64,000 bases of DNA from Gracilaria domingensis. Lineage: Eukaryota > Rhodophyta > Florideophyceae > Gracilariales > Gracilariaceae. Both the position numbers and the translations under genes were made by a program. Shown here piece by piece: positions 21,258 through 31,916 of this stretch (position 1 is its first letter; every line of letters starts with the position of its first letter). Under the pieces are notes generated by a model. The model was not told the DNA's origin. It did not search any database and worked only from the letters and a program-made list of their open reading frames with translations. The DNA lies in contig VCMS01000071.1 of NCBI GenBank assembly GCA_022539475.1, forward strand, positions 310,001-374,000. Reading direction: 5' to 3'.

Positions 21258-23710
21258 ATGTACGTTATGGAAGGCATTGTGCAAGTGAATGGCGATCATA
21301 AAACTGACAGGACCTCACACACTAGGAGAGCTTTCGCTCTTCGTACAAACCAACAAGTCGGGTCCGGCATCAACGCCGGGAAAAGGTTAACATTGAAGAA
21401 GTTACCCGAAATTATACGCTCAAAGGTAGAATATGAGAGTTCTCATATGTCCTCGACGTCTCAACCGCTCTCAAAACCAAGAATCAGGTTTCGTAATGCA
21501 ATTGAGTTCATACTAGTAAACTTAAATGTAGAGAGGAGAAAGGCAAAAAGCTTGGTAGAGGATGTACTTGCAAAAGTATTCCAACGATTTTTAGTTGGTT
21601 AGTGTTCTATATTTGTCATAAGATATTTGAACCTCCACGTTACGCACGGAAAACGAAATACATGCTCGAATTTATTTTCTCAATATATTGTGCGAACGAC
21701 CAGATTTCCGTTTACTCTGCAATACTTTCGACACGTTCGAAAGCCGCAAAGCTTGACGGAAGTCTTCACACACCACGATTTCGATGTCCGGTGGGTAAGC
21801 ACAAGTGCCAATCAAGTATTCTTGTGTCTTTTCTCACAATCAGCTCTGACAGTTGGTGAGTGGTTTTTAATTTCAATCATTACCACAATCCACATAAGTT
21901 GAATGAAACTACAATTGAGACACGAGAGGCTGGGATGAAGGAGAGAATTATGAAACAGTTTTGAGCTTTCAGATTAACTGTTACTGGAAAGAAATAAAAA
22001 TATTCGGACAAGACTTTCTCGTACTGTAGCTTATCAAACGCAAAGGCATGATGCTGTGATATCCGTAGAGTCGCTGGAATTATGTAGCATGAAGACAAGA
22101 GATCTTTCCACAAGAAAAGAACAGGACAGTACGACCATGTTTTTGCTTGAACTTTCATGTATAATTTTCGTCAAATCCGCAGAAACAACCGCGTGTGTTT
22201 TTGTTTCAAACATCGCCTTACAAACCCCAAAGCAGCATCACACCTGTTTTTATGTGTCCAGCAATCAAGAAGAACAATTTAGTAGATCTTCATACTGCAT
22301 GATAACTCTCCATGCGAAGTACTATATCATAAAACAGTCTTGTCCTGAACAGAACAGTTGTGCGCAATAAACCTTATACGTTTTGATGAAACATATGAGA
22401 AGCCTGCCGGAGCTTCTCGAGAACGTATTGGATCCCAGACGCTACTTCGTTAGCTGTTTTCTTTAGGGGCCAGGGGCCTTCGTAGGCTGACAGAATTCCG
22501 GAAACCAGAAAGCGAACACGTATTGATATTGCCGCTGTAAACTTCATTTATATCACACTTGAGTAGCAATTTATATCAAATACTTTAAAGGACTTTCTTC
22601 CTCGAAGGTAAGCGGTGGACACTGCTGTAAACTACTTTTCCTCTGCTTTCATATGGACTCAAATTGGAAGCGATCCGACCTCTGCGTTCTGAGATATAGC
22701 ACAACTCAATTTGTGTACCTTGTTGCCGGCCGGTTCTCAAAACCGTCAAGAAGCTGGACAAAAACGTCCACCATTTTCTGCTCCTACCTAGCCCTTCTTG
22801 GGGTAAGAAATGTGTCCATTTCCATTTCTAGTACTTCCGAAAGTGACGGATTCATGGATCCTGAAGCGTTTCAAGCCTCAGACATTGCAGTAATTGACCT
22901 AGATGGCGGAATAGCAAGCAGCAGCTTAGGGGTCTGCTTCTTGTATGGCCTGCCCGAATGGAATTTGCCGAATAATAAAACGTGCTATGAGGTAGCATCA
23001 ATGTTGCACCATGCCTTGGCACAGCATAGAAGAACAGGATGTATTACATAGACTCACAATCGTCTTAATTTGCACGCTGATAATTGCAGTGGGCAAAACA
23101 AAAATCGTTACATGATTCGGTATCTGCTTTTGTGATTGTGTATGGGACATGAAGACGAAACTGTGTTACCTTTCCTTGTTACTGGACGCACAAAAAGCCG
23201 GTGTGATGTTCCCTTTCCATTGGTTAAGCGACATTTGAAGCAGTTTAATGTCTTCTCTCGCAAAGAAATGATGAAAGTTATTGAGCAACGTTCTCTTTCC
23301 AACGAATGCGTTTGCTCTAAAGAAGTCGCATGGATCAATTGGAAGGATCTTTTGGCACAGTGGTTTACAATTCCAAGTTCATTTCGGTTTTCTAGGTTTT
23401 CTTTCTTTTGATTCTGCTCTGAGTGGTCTGAAGGCGTCTACACTAAGATTTTTTCAACAGACACTACGTTGTCAAAGTACAGAATTTTGAAAACCGGCGT
23501 TTCTGCTGCCACAGTTAAGCAGGAGAGTTTACGTTTATTGGAAGACAGTTATATGGCTCCGAGAATCACACCTTTGTCACAGGTTCCATTTGCTCAAGAG
23601 CAAACAAGTGAGGCTTACTTCGTGAAGAATGTCTTGCAAAGGTACTATGAGGATGATTTGCAACGGAAAGAAAGTTACTTTGGGAGTGGTAGTGACTGGA
23701 ATGTGTGAGT
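21258..23710 (+). pseudogene. Unknown coding remnants, plus strand
   Basis: Successive open stretches have protein-like composition but no recognised domain. They are 21258-21602 (basic, Lys/Arg/Ser-rich), 22653-23051 (SDIAVIDLDGGIASSSLG, then CYEVASMLHHALAQHRRTG), 23136-23411 (PFPLVKRHLKQFNVFSRKEM, then NWKDLLAQWFTIPSSFRF) and 23469-23708 (KTGVSAATVKQESLRLLEDS). The last two join with one frameshift near 23400. They face minus-strand remnants at 23849-25114. Whether this is one spliced gene, an old transposon or two genes is open. I do not assign a function. Confidence 0.3.
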
Positions 23711-23848
23711 TTGTCTTTTGGTAAAGAACTTTGTTTGAAGGAGAATGGATGCCTTGATGTGGTTTACATATATCTCCGACACGATAGATCAGTATTGGGT
23801 TCTGTCATTTTCAAAAGAAAACTGAGAGAAACATCTCCAACTTCTGTC

Positions 23849-25114
23849 TCAGGGAGAAAATTCGATTTCTGAGACGAAGTTGACGGTATCTCGGATGTTC
23901 CTTGGAAGCCATTTGGAGTATGTGGTATGAATTGCTACACACTTTAACCCTGTTACAAACTGCAACTGTCTCAGTTGAGGTACAAAGTGGGGTAAGAGCA
24001 CTTTCTCAACGAAATCGAAAACCAAGTGTAGAGGAGCAGAGAGAGGATCATCATTAGTTTCATATTGTAAATGAAAGGAATCTTCATAGTCACTCTGCTT
24101 CTTCTCTATGACGCTGATGCATAGTGAGTATTGCTTCTTTCGCACTAGCATCTTTGAGAAGCAAAGCACGGTGTGACAGTTGTGTGCCCGTGTCACAAAA
24201 GTCGCTTCCCCGCGATAAAATCTTCAAATTGAGCTAATGCGAACGCCGTAAAGCACAGAATGAAACTCTCATCATTGGATATTCTGTTATTTGCGCTCCT
24301 GAATTGATCAAGATGGCCTCCGTTATAGATTCCTAGGCCTCTCTGTATGCTGCGTAAACGGATTCTGTTCGCGTATCGTTTTACAGCCATAGAACCGGAA
24401 CCTCCTCCTCACTTACACGTCCTCTTGGGGGGCTTATTGCGTTAGAATACCCGTATCTGCTCAAGAATGCGATAAAGATTTTTGTTTGTAAGTATAATTT
24501 CCCTTTACAACTTTCTATGCAGTTGTTTGTTGTCTAACCGAAGGTAGGGGAGCACGAAACTTGACCTGTAACGTTGTAAGTTGTCTAAGGATGGAGTCGA
24601 AAGATCAGTGCAAATTCGTGCATGCACTACCGTCTGCGAAGAACTGCGTACGTTATCGATGTGTGGCTTTCTGCAGTGATTAAACGTCTTTTTCATTTCC
24701 TCTGTCGAGCATATTGTGCATCCCATCGAATAAGGTAGTTGCTTTCCTTGTTCGACGCGTAAGAGGGGGAAAGATGCTACGTACACTCTTTATCCTTTCA
24801 AGTTCAGGAAGTACTTCGAATCTGAAGGATGTTTCCCCAGCACCGTCGAAAATATATTGCTGTTCGCAATGACGTTGTGCAATTGCTTGATCGAAGTGGG
24901 ATCTTTCTTTTTTCCTTCGCCCTGCTGTTAAGCGCAAAGCTGCATTTACTTCGCCGTTCTCAGAATATGAAAATGGGCTCAAGCTATCTTGTAGCACCGC
25001 TCCATTTGCTCCAGATTCACTTTCTACCACACTCGTTTGCTGTGGCAGAGACTCAGCGTGTAGAAGGTCATTTCGCTGCCCGCTCTCTGCGTCGAAAGAA
25101 TCCATTGCCTCCAT
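23849..25114 (-). pseudogene. Unknown coding remnants, minus strand
   Basis: From 25114 down, an acidic and Ser-rich block (MEAMDSFDAESGQRNDLL, then REVNAA-type sequence and ERSHFDQAIAQRHCEQQYIF) runs to 24680. A short basic block occupies 24390-24193. A block at 24196-23849 contains DYEDSFHLQYETNDDPLSAP and LLPHFVPQLRQLQFVTGLK and ends in a stop. Composition is coding-like, but I recognise no family. The set converges on the plus-strand remnants at 21258-23710. Confidence 0.3.
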
Positions 25115-25501
25115 TTGGCGGTGAAATGGAAACGAAGTCTGATGAATGAGTCTTACAAGAAAGAATTCTTTGGTGCAACACTTGATTACCTGACTGCAAA
25201 ACGGTTTTCACGATTTTCTCAGCTTCTTAGCTGTTCTCAAGCTAAAAGTTGTTCCGCCTTAGCAAAAATGTTCGGCCCATATCTTTGGATCGGTTGTGTT
25301 TCTTTCAAATATGTTTCAAGCCATTTGAAGCAGAAACCGGGACCTTAACAATAATGTGCGTATCTTTGAACAGGTAAGTTTTACGGTTTGAAGTTATCAA
25401 AGTACATCATTACATAAATGCTCCCATGTTCTAAGAAGCAGGCTCCATCACTCGCTCTCCAACTACGTCTATATTGCATCGTATGACGTTCGATCAAGTA
25501 A

Positions 25502-25826
25502 TTATGAACAAACGCATGGAGGAATTAGTGAAAAAGCCGCCATACTTGGTGGATTCGAAACAAATGAAGAAGAACAGATGTTAATGCAAGACGCAAAAAG
25601 CCTTCTGTGTTGAGTGGATAACTGGTCTTCGGTCGTCATCCAAAGCCGCAATGTGCCCTGCAGGAGAGTCTGTTCCGGGGTCACGCCTAACCAAACCCAA
25701 AAGGTCTCTTGATTCCAATACAGCTTCAAATCTCATGGTCCAGAGATTGAAGTCCTCCCCTCTCTTTACAGAGACCTTTGGTAGCTTCTTCAGGCCATCT
25801 TCATCCATCTGGAACATCTGAGCCAA
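25502..25826 (-). pseudogene. Ty1/copia gag N-terminal fragment
   Basis: The minus-strand frame from 25826 reads KLPKVSVKRGEDFNLWTMRF, then EAVLESRDLLGLVRRDPGTD. This is the start of copia-type gag, in which a short acidic leader and an FxxW motif precede the capsid. It stops after about 80 codons and the remainder (to 25502) is frameshifted. No zinc knuckle or pol follows downstream on the minus strand, so this is an isolated fragment, distinct from E4. Confidence 0.6.
25618..25635. repeat. 18-bp direct repeat, copy 1
   Basis: ATAACTGGTCTTCGGTCG recurs exactly at 25910-25927, 292 bp away. Copy 1 lies inside the copia gag fragment, where its minus-strand reading is DRRPVIHS. Confidence 0.6.
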
Positions 25827-25909
25827 GTAACTAGCGGTATGCAGAAGATTCCGGCTAGAAAACGGCTCAGTGAAGCAAAGCGGGGAGTGATGCTACCACT
25901 CTTGAATGA

Positions 25910-25927
25910 ATAACTGGTCTTCGGTCG
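25910..25927. repeat. 18-bp direct repeat, copy 2
   Basis: Exact second copy of the repeat at 25618-25635, lying just upstream (minus strand) of the copia gag fragment. It could be the trace of a partial duplication. Confidence 0.6.
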
Positions 25928-26584
25928 CCGCCACTTCAGCGTCTGCGACCTCTTTTATTTGGAGCGACAGGTCCAAAATCTCGCTAAAAGAACCATGTCT
26001 AACAGTAGCTACATAAGGAGAAGGAGCTAAAGATCAAATGCTGAAGTAATTATTCTACACGCGCACAGTTGACACTGTTGCGCTCACCTCTCTCGAAACG
26101 TTCTTTCGTCGCACTGCAGCAGTTCTAAGCCAACACTTATATATCTCCTGAGAATCCTGCTGTCTCCTGCACACCGTTCGTATCATTCTGAACACGCTAC
26201 AAAATCCTGAAGCAATCCTGAATCCCTGAGCAGTGTCTGAATAGGCCACACGTCTTTCTATCAATGGCACAGAGCTTTTCCGTCTTTTTCCGAGCCGTGT
26301 TGCACGAAAAGAGATCTCGTTGGGCCCGTGCAATATATGAGCCAAGTGGCGAGACAAATCTTCCAGGAGGGTGAGATGACGCGCGTGGAGCGCGTGCAAA
26401 TCGAAAACACAGTCTCGCAAGCTTCTTGACATCAGCTGCCGTAGATCGTCATGAACTCAGTGCCGTTCGCCGTTTTCAATACGAGAATGAGGCAGGCAAA
26501 GAGATGGGGTTTGTTTTGTTTCTCTGAGCAATTGAATTTTGATCTGTCGAAAAATTAGGTTTGAAACCAACGTTCTTATTTACA

Positions 26585-26618
26585 TCTTGGGTATTAGAAG
26601 GCCCTCTAATACCCAAGA
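26585..26618. repeat. Perfect 14-bp inverted repeat (hairpin)
   Basis: TCTTGGGTATTAGA (26585-26598), a 6-base spacer AGGCCC and the exact reverse complement (26605-26618) form a strong stem-loop. A second small dyad, GACCA-TG-TGGTC, follows immediately. No gene context explains it. Confidence 0.6.
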
Positions 26619-27225
26619 CCATGTGGTCCTTGCATGAGTTTGGTTGTCGTTTCCTCGGTGGTGACCGGTTTCTAGTGGTCTGGAAAGCTTCAGATAAATT
26701 CAAGGCGTGCTTCATAAATCGTTTGATTGAATTTATTTCTAGGCGATGCCTAAACCAGCTCCAAATCCTTTTCCAATCCCTGTTCCAGAGTATTGGGCAA
26801 ACTAGAGACAAAATGTGTTTGAGAGAGAGCTTTCGATAAAATTTCCTTGACCGACAGCAGTTCATTTCGTTGTACGCTAGAGACACACGAGGTGAAAAAT
26901 CTCTTCATTTGAGAACGAGAAGATCTACAAGACATGTATTTTGCAAGTTCACGGCTTAAAAAGCGTCAATGTCAGCTACTGTCATCGTATTCTTCTCTTC
27001 GTCAACCCCTGACTCCAAATAAGCATGTAACGTTGCATCAGTAAATCTGTGAGCTGTTTGAAGCCCTTTATCTACTTGAAATCAAGTGATGAGCGTAGCC
27101 ATTCCGTATTGACGAGTAGGTGATGCTCACCTGTCTTGCCAGTTCTGTTCTTGTAATGTTATGCACTGAAATTCCATGGAAGCATTAGGGTGGTGTGGGT
27201 TCGCTTCGTCTGTCTGAGATAAAGT

Positions 27226-27890
27226 GCTCAAGAGAGTCGGCCTAGAAGTCGGGGGACGTTGTGTAGACAACGGCGATGCCGGGCGTGAGGTGTCACGAGA
27301 CAGACACACACACACTGATGTGGCACGGACCGCGACGAGCGGGGAGAGCCAGCAGATCAACAAGACGGGGCAGAAAGGAACACCGGCACACGGGTCGTGC
27401 GTACCTGTTAAACAGTGACACAAACAAAAGAAAAAAGTAAAACAATACACACAGTAGTGGTGGAAAGCTCCACAAGGTGGATGACTAGTCCCTCACCAGG
27501 TAGTGACTCTCGGCTATCACCCACCAAGGGTTCCTGAGTCAGAGCTAACACTTGCTTGGCGCGTTTACTTGCCCAGTGTGGGTCGAGCTCACCTACCTAA
27601 GTAGGGTGGCCGACACCAATGTTAGGGATAAAATTAGCAGAATATTCTAAATATCTAAAACGTTGGAAATAATAATAGATCTCCCTACGAATGGGCGTGG
27701 AAAGCACTACACGTGTGTGAAAAATCCAGGAAAGCTGTGTACACGACCGTGACCAATTCCCATAGTGACCATTCCCAAGTAATTGGCAAATTCGCGTACA
27801 ACTCATAAAGAGCTACACCTCACCTCCGTACCGGAGCGATTAGTATGAATCGCATAGGCGACAAAGTTCCGCGAAACGCGTTGCTCTACA
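27226..27890 (-). repeat. E2 5' LTR, first part, inverted
   Basis: Reverse complement of the 3' LTR segment 38719 to about 39384. Its LTR terminus (TGTAG read as CTACA, 27886-27890) is intact. The opposite edge stops about 8 bp before the point where the rest of the LTR resumes at 28079. Confidence 0.88.
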
Positions 27891-28078
27891 ATATGCGGTT
27901 AGTGTATGGGTGGTATTCATACAAAGCAGGCACAGTAAAAATTTTACAAAATAAGATTGTGTTAGTCCGTTACATTGCCATCATCAGATATGATTATGCA
28001 GTCATGTAACACATTTTTGACATATATATGAGTTCCATACGACACTCTGCCAAAACGGACATTTTGTATTCATCCCAA
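27891..28078 (-). other. Inverted original left flank of E2, with target duplication at its edge
   Basis: This 188-bp piece is not LTR and lies between the two halves of the 5' LTR. Its first five bases (ATATG; CATAT when flipped) equal the duplication after the 3' LTR. It is therefore host DNA that was carried along in the inversion. Confidence 0.75.
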
Positions 28079-28227
28079 TCCCTATGCCCGTCGTGATGGT
28101 TTGGTCTCGGCTTAGACCCGACTCGTTGCACCATTCCTGGGAGCGCTCTATCGGCTATGCTCACCTCTTCGAGCTAAGGTCCCGAACGCCTTTCGTGCCT
28201 TCTCCCTTTGCAGGGTTTTGCACCACA
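28079..28227 (+). repeat. E2 5' LTR, last part, normal orientation
   Basis: It matches 39384-39532 of the 3' LTR (CCCGTCGTGA(T/C)GGTTTGGTCTC onwards, shared for over 140 bp) and ends TTTTGCACCACA. The primer-binding site follows after three bases. Confidence 0.88.
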
Positions 28228-28230
28228 TTT

Positions 28231-28243
28231 TGGTCTCCCGCCT
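28231..28243 (+). promoter_or_regulatory. E2 primer-binding site
   Basis: TGGTCTCCCGCC follows the LTR end by 3 bp. TGG complements the CCA end of a tRNA. E3 has TGGTCTCCCGACC at the same place. I could not identify the tRNA. Confidence 0.75.
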
Positions 28244-28747
28244 TAGAAGTCGAGCCTGTACACAGGACTTCCGACTGATTCTCGTGGATGACTCAGAAGC
28301 TCACAGGTTTCCTAGATTGTTTCCGATAATTCGACATCGTGTTGGATTCATTCCGCTTTGGAAGTGTAGATCGCACATTTGAATTGGAGGACCACTATTC
28401 GTAGTCGTAGGACTGTGACTCCCTCCCAATTCTGGGGTCTTTTGTTGTGTTGTTTTCCACAAGAGTTACTGCTCGGACAAGGTCTTTTTTTCGCTGAAAC
28501 TCCTACCCGATTTCCGTAGTGTGTGAGTTCCGTCGGTACGGTAGCTGTTTCTTCCAGAAGAATCGTGTCTCGGTTGTGCTGGTAGAAGTCCCCTATTTCC
28601 GTAGTGCGCGATTCCCGTCGGTACTGTGGTTTCTATTGTGCCTGCAACTCACTATTGTGAAGACGGAACACTCATACAAGGTTATTTTATCTGTTTGTCA
28701 GCTGAGATCCAGCAGGTTCTGGCTTTCTTTCGTTCTCGTCAGTGACG
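28244..28747 (+). other. E2 leader with imperfect direct repeat
   Basis: Untranslated leader between the primer-binding site and gag. A block of about 41 bp starting ATTTCCGTAGTG occurs at 28510-28550 and again at 28595-28635 (period 85 bp). Such leaders hold packaging and dimerisation signals in LTR elements; whether these repeats do so is unknown. Confidence 0.5.
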
Positions 28748-30695
28748 ATGGGCTCAGGCAAGAAGTATAGTCCGTCTAAGGCGCGATCAGCTGGTTCGAA
28801 GTTACCTCCGCGACCGCTGTCCGTCCCGGAACCTCCGGCGGGATCGAATGGAAGGTCCGGAATCCGGAAGTCAGCACCCAAGTCGTCAGACACCCCAGTA
28901 GCTGGGCCTTCAACGCCCGCTGTTGTGGTGAGTGATGCGCGCGTTGCGGAGTTAGAGGCTCAAGTTCGAACCCTTGAGGCTCAAACGGCGGTCATGAGAA
29001 GTTCTCATGCTGCTCTCCTCAGCGAGGTCAATACACTTCGTTTGAAGGTTGACGCCGCCTCAGACGAGGATGGATCAGAGGTATTACGTATTGTTCGGAA
29101 GGATGTTAACTCTCTACTTGAGGTTCTTGGAGGCTACGTCGGTTTTACCGAAGAGGTGGACACGAAGTTCAATCGGATATTCGGCCGTCTTGAGACGTTG
29201 GAGGCAACCATCCTCGCGGATGAACGAGGCGCCCACGCAACTGCGGTTACTTCGCCTCGCGTTAGTAGCCGGAAGTCCGGGAAACCTCACTCAAGGAAGA
29301 GGGAAGACCAAGACTATGACTCGGACTCGTCCCGGTCATCGGTGAATTCAAATCGTTCTGTGGAGTCGTCCTCATCATACTCATCAATAGAGGGAGGACG
29401 CCGTGCTCGCTCATCGCGGACGGGCCGTTCAACACCCACCTATGGTGAGATCCACACCCGAAGGAAGGGGAGGAGGCACTCAAGTTTGAAGGAACTGGAC
29501 CCGACCAATCACTTGTTCAAGAATCTTTTGTCTTATCGGTACTACCGCTTGGAAGATTCTGGTTTGAATAGGACACCCCGGGGTACGGTAATTGTCAAGG
29601 ACTGCATCAAAAGGATGGCACTGTCCTTTCGCAACCAGCTATTTACTGGGGAAGATCCTATCCAAGTGCTGAATTTTCTCTCACGCTTTGTCGCGGAAGC
29701 AGACATCCTCGGAATGAGTGAAGGTCCGGCTTACGTCGCCCTGCCGTACTTCCTACGAGGCCTCGCAGAAGATCAGTTCAACTCTGTAAGAGGTTCCTCT
29801 CGAGCCTCTGAGGGAGGGGTCACCTGTTAGCCCGAAGCCGTAGAGTATCTAATCCGTTCGTACACGACTAATGGCGCCATTGAAGAAGCCGTTACCACGC
29901 TGCGGGAAACGAAGCAACGCCCGAAGGAATCGGAAACCGAATTCTCAATTCGTCTGAACAAAGGCTTTCCACCGTTGTGGCAATGTTTATCCCGCTAATG
30001 AACGTTGTACGCTGCTGATCAACGGATTGAGTGCGGCCATTCGCACTCTAGGGAGGACAAGAGGAAGATTATGTATCTTGAGCTCGTGCAATACGCGAAA
30101 GCGGAAGGTGACGCGTTGCGTGCCCGCTCCGGATACCAGGTTTCATCTAAGGCGCTTCATATCGAAGGAGCGCCATCATCAGTTTCACTGCTTCAGCAGG
30201 ATCATCTTGGCCACGAAGTGGATAAATTGCATTTCGCACAGGGGGACCTGGTCTCTGTTCCAACTATGGAGTTTCCGTCCACGACCGAAGGCTCCATGGT
30301 GACGGACACCCAACTGCTTTATGCGGACTGCCCTCGTGTTCGGGCCCCGCAGGTACGCTACGCCGGAAGTCGCTACCAGCGACCTGGTTGAGTAGACCCG
30401 CGGGCGGTGAAGGTGCAAGACCCACGAAGTGTCGGAAGGACGACCCCGAAGTTGATCTGTTATACTTGCTACAGCTATGGACATGCACCGCCAAGCTGCA
30501 GCCTCACGTTGAGGGAAATGCCCAAAAGTAGTGGTGAATTACTAATTACTGATTCAGGAAGAGCAGGCGTTAGTGCCCGTGACCTCATATCTGCGTGTTA
30601 AGACAGAATTTCCACGAAGGATTTCGGCTGCAGAAATAGCTGAATTGCGAAAGTCTGGTTCTTCCCAGACCAAGTATCATCGGCTCAAGCCGTAG
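28748..30695 (+). pseudogene. E2 gag with CCHC zinc knuckle, broken
   Basis: It begins with ATG 28748 (MGSGKKYSPSKARSAGSKLP). The N-terminal third is basic and Ser/Pro-rich with a short coiled-coil-like stretch (RVAELEAQVRTLEAQTAV). The capsid block LSYRYYRLEDSGLNRTPRGT, then PYFLRGLAEDQFNSVRGSSR, matches E3. A TAG at 29828-29830 replaces the Trp of E3 (CWPEAV), and further frame breaks follow near 29990. The zinc knuckle CYTCYSYGHAPPSC (C-X2-C-X4-H-X4-C) lies near 30460-30500. A last shift near 30580 leads to a TAG at 30693-30695. Gag would form the particle; this copy cannot. Confidence 0.85.
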
Positions 30696-30837
30696 CGGCA
30701 ACCGCTGCTGCGGGTAGTTCTACTGCAGTTCCAGAGGAATCTTTGCGGATCCCTGGAGCACAGGACGCCGTTCCCGTTAGAACGGATGGAGCTCAGTTAA
30801 ACTGAGTTCGGGAGTCTCCGATGGAGAGGCGCCCAAT

Positions 30838-31850
30838 GTGAGGCCCAAGGCGCCCGAGGCATCTCCTCCTCGCTCCCCGGTCACAATCCTTTCAAGGAAA
30901 CAGGTCAACCTAGACGTGGACTCTATCACCGTTGGTGTGTTGCGTCGCCAGTGGATACGGTTTAGGAACAACCGGATCCCGGACCGAGCCATGGTGATGG
31001 CTAAGACGAACTGCAAGGTTTTTGCAGATCTTGGCCTATCCACCCAGTATATGGTGCGACATCTGTCCATATTGGATACAGGTGTCGGTCCCAGTTTCAT
31101 TGTCGAATCGTTGTTACCACCGGAAATCCTTTGTCGAGTTCGTCAACGACCCGTCATGGACGTGGCGGACGCTAATAATAACCGGCTAAAGACGGCTGGA
31201 ATGGTCACTCTCCCAATAAGGATGGGCAACTGTTCTTCACAGCTCGATTTCATCGTCTGTAAGACGCTTGCTGCCCCTGTCATCTTGGGATGTGACTTTT
31301 GCGACCGTTATGTCGAGTCAATCAAGCCGCGTATGCGTGAAATAGAAATGGAAGATGGTTCGGTTGTACTGATTGTTCGTCGTTCACTGAGAAGGGCGAC
31401 AGCGAATCTAGTACCACTGCCAGCTCCTTTACAGAACTCAACACCCTCGAAGGAGTCTCCCAAACTTCGGGTCGCGCGACCTGTCCTTATACCCCCGGCT
31501 CGCAAGTTTGTATCGACGTCATCGCCGCACCCCGTGGGGTACGAGTTGTTCAACCACTCCAGTCTCTGTACGAGAAGTATCAGCTCGCACTTGCGAACGG
31601 TGTCGTTCAGATCTCTGATGCACTTCTCTTTCGAGTTATGGTTGCAAACTTCGGAAAGAAGGCTCAGTATCTTATGAAGAATCAGGTTGACGGCACGGTG
31701 CTCCCGCACCCTACCGCCCTTATTCCTACTAAGATTTCTGCTGCCGAAGTTCTGGGCCTCCTCGAACCCGCAAATGCAGTTACTTCCTCTAAGGAGAGAG
31801 AGGAGGGAGTCCTCTTATCGCCTTCTCCAGTGGAGCTTAACAGCCGTTAG
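30838..31850 (+). pseudogene. E2 protease region, frameshifted
   Basis: Frame 1 is open from 30838 to 31677. The retropepsin site is LSILDTGVGPSFIVESLL (Asp at 31075-31077) and the second half has APVILGCDFCDRYVES, the usual flap and ILG segment. The frame is not that of gag. A frameshift near 31570 moves the end to frame 3 (31638-31850), which matches the E3 sequence after its protease (QYLMKNQVDGTVLPHP). Retropepsin cleaves the gag-pol precursor inside the particle. Confidence 0.83.
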
Positions 31851-31916
31851 GATTCCGAAAGGAAGGTCGTTTCTACCAGTTTTGACACACTCGATCGTGT
31901 CAAGGGATTAAAACAG

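Larger units (their letters stand above)
25828..27225. other. No gene seen apart from repeats and one hairpin
   Basis: Minus-strand frames at 26055-26432 and 26476-26886 have no recognisable similarity. The last 100 bp before 27226 are the original left flank of element E2. Confidence 0.4.
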
